Position numbers and translations under genes: made by a program. Under the pieces are notes generated by a model that saw only the letters and a program-made list of their open reading frames with translations, ran no database searches and had not been told where the DNA came from. 64,000 nt of DNA, from assembly GCF_014648855.1 (NCBI RefSeq), contig NZ_BMRX01000004.1:186001-250000 (forward strand), written 5' to 3'. Of the stretch, positions 60,701-64,000 are shown piece by piece. Numbering within the stretch: the stretch's first letter is position 1; the number at the start of each line of letters is the position of its first letter. Source of the stretch: Streptomyces parvulus (GTDB lineage: Bacteria > Actinomycetota > Actinomycetes > Streptomycetales > Streptomycetaceae).

Positions 60701-63700
60701 CCGCCGGTCGAAGGTGAAGTAGCTCTGGGCCACGTAGTGCCCGGCTGGGCCCGCCAGTTGGGCCTGGAAGAACAGGCCCCGCTGCAGCGGGGTGACCGGC
60801 GCGGTGCGTTCGGCGGTGGCGGCCGCCTCGGCGATGTGCCGCAGGGCGGCCAGCCAGTGTTCGGTGAGGGCGTCGGGGACGCCCGCGGCGAGGATGAAGT
60901 CCGCGTGCAGGGCGCCGGTGGCGGCGTCGGTCCACGCGTTCACCTCGACGGCGTACGGGCTGGTGCCCTCGTCCCCGGTCAGGCGCGGGGCGTGGGACTC
61001 GTCGCCCCGGCCCAGGTAGTTGAAGAGGACTTGCGGGTGGGTGTCGAGGAGCGGCGCGGTCTGCGGGTTGAGGTACCTGAGCCGGCCGTAGGCGGCGTGC
61101 GCGCCCTCGTCGGGCTGCCGTTCGGCGGTCTCGCGGGCGGCGGCCACGGGGTCGGTGTGCGGGGTGAGCCGTACGGGGGCGATGGCGGTGAACCAGCCGA
61201 CGGTGCGGGTGTAGTCGTGGTGGGCGAGGGCCGGGACGCGGCCGTGCCGCTCCAGGTCGATCGCCAGGTCGGTGGGTTCCGTCTGGACCCGGGTCAGCGC
61301 GGTGCGCAGGGCGCCGCACAGCAGTTCGGTGAGGCCGAGTCCGAGTGCGGCGGGTGCGGTGCGCGTCAGGCGCTCGCTCACCTCGGCTTCGAGGACGGCC
61401 GTGGTCTCGCGCAACCCCTTGGCCGGGGGCAGGGGGGTGGGGGCCGCCAGCGTCGTGAGCCAGTGGTCCAGGCCGTCGGTGTCGGCGGCGGACCGGTGGG
61501 TCAGCGCCTCGGCGTACTCGGCGTAGGAGGTGGTCGGCGGTGCGAGGGGTGCGCCGCGCAGCGCGTCCGCGAGGTCGTCGAGGAGGATCAGCCAGGACAC
61601 CGCGTCGACGGCGAGGTGGTGCACGACGACGACCAGGGTGCGGCTCGCCTCCAGCCAGGTGAACGCGGCGACCGCGCCGGCCTCGGGGTCGAGCCGGCCC
61701 GCGGCACGCTCGGCGGCGGCCGTCGTGTCGGTGCCGTCCTCGGGGACGACGGTCGCCTCGCGGGCGGGTTCCGTGCCGAGGGACCAGACGCCGTGCCGGA
61801 CGCGCAGGCGCAGGCGCAGCGCCGGGTGCGTGTCCACGACGGCCCCGGCGGCGCGCCGTACGTCGGCGAGGCCGGCGCCCTCGGGGACCGGGACCGTCCT
61901 GGCCTGGGCGAACCGGGCGAGCGGGCCGCCCAGTTCGCGCCGGCGCAGGATGATCGGCGTGGGGGCCACCGGGCCGTCCTCGCGCGGGGTGGGCGCGGGG
62001 GGCGCGGTGCTCGGCACGCGGGTGCCGAGGTGTTCGGCGAGGGCGCGGGGTGTCCTCAGCAGGAACACGTCGCGCGGGGCGAGGGGCAGGCCGAGGGCCC
62101 TGGCGCGGTTGACGACGGTGATGGCGACGATGCTGTCGCCGCCGGCGGCGAAGAAGTCGGTGGCCGCGTCCACGGCGGTGCCGGGCAGCGCCTCGGTGAA
62201 GACGCCGACGAGGGCCGCGAGGGCGTCGGCGTCCGGCCGGTCCGCGGGGGCCGGGGCGGTGGGCGGTGCCGGGTCGGGGGCGGCCGCCGCGGCGCGCGCG
62301 GTCAGGGCCGCGCGGTCCAGTTTGCCGTTGACGGTCAGCGGGAGCGCGTCCAGCGGCAGCACCCGGCCCGGCACCATGTGCGCGGGGAGCTTCGCCGACA
62401 GGAGCGCGGTGAGGTCGTCGGGCGCGCGGCCCACGACGTGGGCCACCAGGTGGTCGCCGGTGTCCGCCACCGTGACGGCCGCGTCGACGACTCCGTCGAG
62501 TTCGCGGAGCGCGGCCTCCACCTCGCCGGGTTCGATGCGGAACCCCTTGAGCTGGACCTGGTCGTCGGCGCGGCCCACGAACTCCAGCTCGCCGTCGAGG
62601 GTGCGGCGGGCGAGGTCCCCCGTGTGGTACATGCGGGTGCCGTCCCCGGTGAACGGGTTGGCGACGAACCGGCCGGCGGTGAGTCCGGGCCGGCCCAGGT
62701 AGCCGAGCGACACCTGGTCGCCGGCGACGTAGATGGCGCCCACCCGGCCGGGCGGCACGGGGCGGAGCCGGTCGTCCAGCAGGTGGGTGACCAGGCCGGG
62801 GATCGGACCGCCGATGGGGCTGACGTCCTCGCCGGTGACGAAGTCCGCGTCGCCGAGGACGCGGTGCGTGACGTGGACGGTGGTCTCCGTGATGCCGTAC
62901 ATGTTGACCAGCTCGGGGGCGGCGGTGCCGTGCCGTTCGACCCAGCCGCGCAGGCGCCCGAGGTCCAGCGGTTCGCCGCCGAAGATGATCCGGCGCAGCG
63001 CCGGGAGCGGTCCGCCGGCGTGCAGGTCTGCCTCGGCGAACCGGTGGAACGCCGACGGTGTCTGGTTGAGCACGGTCACCCCGCGCTCGCGAACCAGCCG
63101 GTGGAAGTCGACCGGGGAGCGGGTCAGCGCGTAGTCGGGCAGCAGCAGTTCGGCGCCGTGGGTCAGCGCGCCCCACAGCTCCCAGACCGCGAAGTCGAAG
63201 GAGAAGGAGTGGAACTGGACCCACACGTCGTGCGGGCCGAACCCCATGTCGGGCCGCGTCCGGGCGAGCAGGGTGACCACGGCGGCGTGCGGGACGACGA
63301 CGCCCTTGGGCCGGCCAGTCGAACCGGAGGTGTAGATGACGTAGGCGGGGTCGCGCCAGTCCGGCTCGCGGGCCGGCTCGGTGGTGTCCGCCGCTGACGG
63401 CTGCGGGGGCTCCTCGCCCGGTACGAGCAGGCGGGCGGGCACGCCGGCGCGGTCCAGCAGCCGGGCGAAGCGGTCGCGCTGTTCCGCGGCCACGAGGACG
63501 ACCTGCGGAGCGGAGTCGGCCAGGACGTACTCCAGGCGCTCGTCCGGGTAGGCCTCGTCCAGCGGGACGTAGGCTCCGCCCGCGCCGACCACCGCGGCCA
63601 GGGCGACCACCTGCTCGGCGGAGCGCGGGACGGCGACGGCCACGCGCCCGCCCGGCCCCACCCCGGCCGCGCGCAGTACGGCGGCGAGGCCGTCCTTGGC

Positions 63701-64000
63701 GTGGGCCAGTTCGCCGTAGGTCAGGGACCGGGTGGTGCCGTCCAGGGCGCACTGGGTGACGGCGGTGGCGGCGGGGTCGCGGCGTGCGGCGGCGTCGAGT
63801 AGGGCGCCGAGGGTGGCGGGGGCGACCTGCTCGGCGGGCTCCTCGGTGGCGAGGTGGGCGGCCGGGGCGTCGGGGCGGGTGAGCAGGCCGGTGAGGGTCC
63901 GGGTGAAGGTGTGCAGGAGGTGCCGGGCGCGGGGCTCCCGCACCAGTTCGCCGTCGTGGATGAGGTTGAAGCGCGGCCGGCCGTCGGGGGCGCGCTCGAC
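57746..64000 (-). CDS. cchH: Non-ribosomal peptide synthetase, coelichelin-type, C-terminal two modules (partial)
   Basis: 2,084 residues are visible; the N-terminus lies beyond the right edge. The order is end of a C domain, A1 (about 60-570), T1 ([13 protein letters not shown], Ser about 623), E ([17 protein letters not shown]), C, A2 (about 1550-2000) and T2 ([12 protein letters not shown], Ser about 2044), with no thioesterase. Read by alignment to PheA, A1 gives DFWNIGMVHK (threonine) and A2 gives DMENLGLINK (N5-hydroxyornithine). With an E domain after A1 this predicts D-(allo)Thr then hydroxyornithine, as in coelichelin. In the C domain the motif HHxxxDG reads HLLLWDG (60401-60421), the second His being Leu. 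Confidence 0.92.
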   Translation of the reverse strand, partial: VERAPDGRPRFNLIHDGELVREPRARHLLHTFTRTLTGLLTRPDAPAAHLATEEPAEQVAPATLGALLDAAARRDPAATAVTQCALDGTTRSLTYGELAHAKDGLAAVLRAAGVGPGGRVAVAVPRSAEQVVALAAVVGAGGAYVPLDEAYPDERLEYVLADSAPQVVLVAAEQRDRFARLLDRAGVPARLLVPGEEPPQPSAADTTEPAREPDWRDPAYVIYTSGSTGRPKGVVVPHAAVVTLLARTRPDMGFGPHDVWVQFHSFSFDFAVWELWGALTHGAELLLPDYALTRSPVDFHRLVRERGVTVLNQTPSAFHRFAEADLHAGGPLPALRRIIFGGEPLDLGRLRGWVERHGTAAPELVNMYGITETTVHVTHRVLGDADFVTGEDVSPIGGPIPGLVTHLLDDRLRPVPPGRVGAIYVAGDQVSLGYLGRPGLTAGRFVANPFTGDGTRMYHTGDLARRTLDGELEFVGRADDQVQLKGFRIEPGEVEAALRELDGVVDAAVTVADTGDHLVAHVVGRAPDDLTALLSAKLPAHMVPGRVLPLDALPLTVNGKLDRAALTARAAAAAPDPAPPTAPAPADRPDADALAALVGVFTEALPGTAVDAATDFFAAGGDSIVAITVVNRARALGLPLAPRDVFLLRTPRALAEHLGTRVPSTAPPAPTPREDGPVAPTPIILRRRELGGPLARFAQARTVPVPEGAGLADVRRAAGAVVDTHPALRLRLRVRHGVWSLGTEPAREATVVPEDGTDTTAAAERAAGRLDPEAGAVAAFTWLEASRTLVVVVHHLAVDAVSWLILLDDLADALRGAPLAPPTTSYAEYAEALTHRSAADTDGLDHWLTTLAAPTPLPPAKGLRETTAVLEAEVSERLTRTAPAALGLGLTELLCGALRTALTRVQTEPTDLAIDLERHGRVPALAHHDYTRTVGWFTAIAPVRLTPHTDPVAAARETAERQPDEGAHAAYGRLRYLNPQTAPLLDTHPQVLFNYLGRGDESHAPRLTGDEGTSPYAVEVNAWTDAATGALHADFILAAGVPDALTEHWLAALRHIAEAAATAERTAPVTPLQRGLFFQAQLAGPAGHYVAQSYFTFDRRLDADALADAMAAVIARHPVVGAGFTTDDDGDPVQVLAAGRRAVVRTVEAATDAEAEELRLTDRDTGFDLAAPPLIRLTVVRLPDGRDGLLLSYHLLLWDGWSREIVLRDLFDAYEAVLAGSPPAAVPAAPGFEDHARTLAAKDPAVSERFWARHLSGLSGPTLLAGPGPDLTDDLPRALVHTLDAERSERLREAARTHGVTLNSVLTGAFGLLLGARTGRTDAVFGVTVSGRDGEGLSDIVGVLLNTVPAWTRARPHDTVRDYLTAVQTARADAMEHEHLGLGEIQRAAGHDTLFDNLFVLQNFLDLDAFAEMNARHGITSVRADDSTHYPFTWVVTPGERLTVKLEYRDRDDANARRLLDDYLRVLDDLARSTGPVGALTGLGPAPRPAGRTDVGTDTVVDRFDLAAGRAPERVALVADGATMTFAELRDRSRAVAGVLAGRGLGPETTVAIAVPRSLDSIVALFAVLRVGAAYVPLELDHPDERIAAIVADARPDVTLTVSAVSPRLTGHLIELDRPLPDAAPYTTFAPDDPHRLRHPAYTIYTSGSTGKPKGVVTEYAGLTNMLVNHQRRIFEPVLAEHGHRTFRIAHTVSFAFDMSWEELLWLADGHEVHVCDEELRRDAPRLVEYCLKHGIDVVNVTPTYAQQLVAEGLLDDPAHRPALVLLGGEAVTPALWRRLAETEGTVGYNLYGPTEYTINTLGVGTFECQDPVVGVAIDNTDVYVLDPWLRPSPDGVPGELYVSGIGIARGYLGQPAQTAHRFVACPFGAPGERMYRTGDLVVRRPDGNLAYLGRTDQQVKIRGHRVELGEVEAVFAAHPAVRFAAAVAQPDPQVDGAHRLAAYLVLDGAELAEVAAEVGAALPDFLRPTHYARVDAIPLTVNGKADTKALPEARPLGALTTAGERGPRTETETTVCEFFAEALDLDDDEVSAVGDFVALGGHSMLAVRLTGLLRREYGPVITIRDLFTLRTPEAIARHLDENS

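Noticed and set aside
57659..63397. A 1,912-codon forward-strand open frame
   Set aside because: It is antisense to the peptide synthetase and exporter, and its translation is low-complexity Gly/Val/Arg/Asp sequence typical of GC-rich shadow frames.

Overview
The window is very GC-rich, densely coded actinobacterial DNA that I read as a Streptomyces chromosome (inference from gene content; no 16S or other marker gene is present). The pointers are a SigB/SigF-type sigma factor, partner-switching proteins, many TetR/MarR/ArsR/MerR/LacI/XRE regulators each beside its target, a DasR-type operator in front of chitin genes, DmdR/IdeR-type iron boxes, a 25-residue bL37-type ribosomal protein, and a coelichelin-type peptide synthetase running off the right edge. 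I saw no tRNA, rRNA, CRISPR array, phage or intact transposase.

Layout. 1-3 kb: two divergent regulator/oxidoreductase pairs (aldo/keto reductase-TetR; epimerase-XRE), each with a palindromic operator. 3-7.2 kb: a SigB-family sigma factor with a promoter of its own class, a secreted tripeptidyl-aminopeptidase-like enzyme, two STAS proteins and an RsbW-like kinase. 7.7-11.5 kb: a malX-malY-like pair (PTS IICB plus PLP C-S lyase) and an alpha/beta hydrolase. 11.5-17.4 kb: a complete 5-oxoproline (pyroglutamate) divergon: DUF969-DUF979-pcp-DUF2891 one way and pxpABC the other, sharing two copies of a 15-bp operator. 17.5-21.7 kb: secreted cell-wall proteins (small M15-like peptidase, N-acetylmuramoyl-alanine amidase, a barrel/SH3 protein), two of which share a duplicated C-terminal domain. 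22-27 kb: periplasmic-binding-like protein, MarR-MFS pair, MASE1 membrane sensor with an SpoIIE-type phosphatase. 27-28 kb: sirtuin. 28.2-36.7 kb: sugar ABC importer, LacI regulator, GH5-like and GH3 glycosidases in one tightly coupled operon.

36.7-47.1 kb: siderophore-interacting reductase under an iron box, chloroperoxidase-like hydrolase, Tat-exported molybdopterin oxidase preceded by a tiny Cys-Cys leader peptide, P1 peptidase, ArsR-VOC pair, VioB-like ferritin-domain protein, MerR-hydrolase divergon, DHA2 exporter with an XRE-cupin regulator. 47.2-48.8 kb: AA10 LPMO and GH19 chitinase downstream of a DasR-type site. 48.8-51.2 kb: DinB-like protein and YtcJ-like amidohydrolase.

51.3-64 kb: an iron-box-controlled enterochelin-esterase-like gene (cchJ-like), a 115-bp inverted-repeat element with CTAG ends, a divergent GH88/beta-helix polysaccharide pair, bL37, then an ABC exporter half and a peptide synthetase read toward the left. 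The two adenylation domains give codes for threonine and N5-hydroxyornithine and the visible order is (C)-A-T-E-C-A-T, as expected for the last two modules of coelichelin synthetase CchH. Compared with the remembered S. coelicolor order, the carbohydrate genes appear inserted between cchJ and cchI, and the small inverted-repeat element sits at that junction. All names rest on motif reading only; no database search was run.
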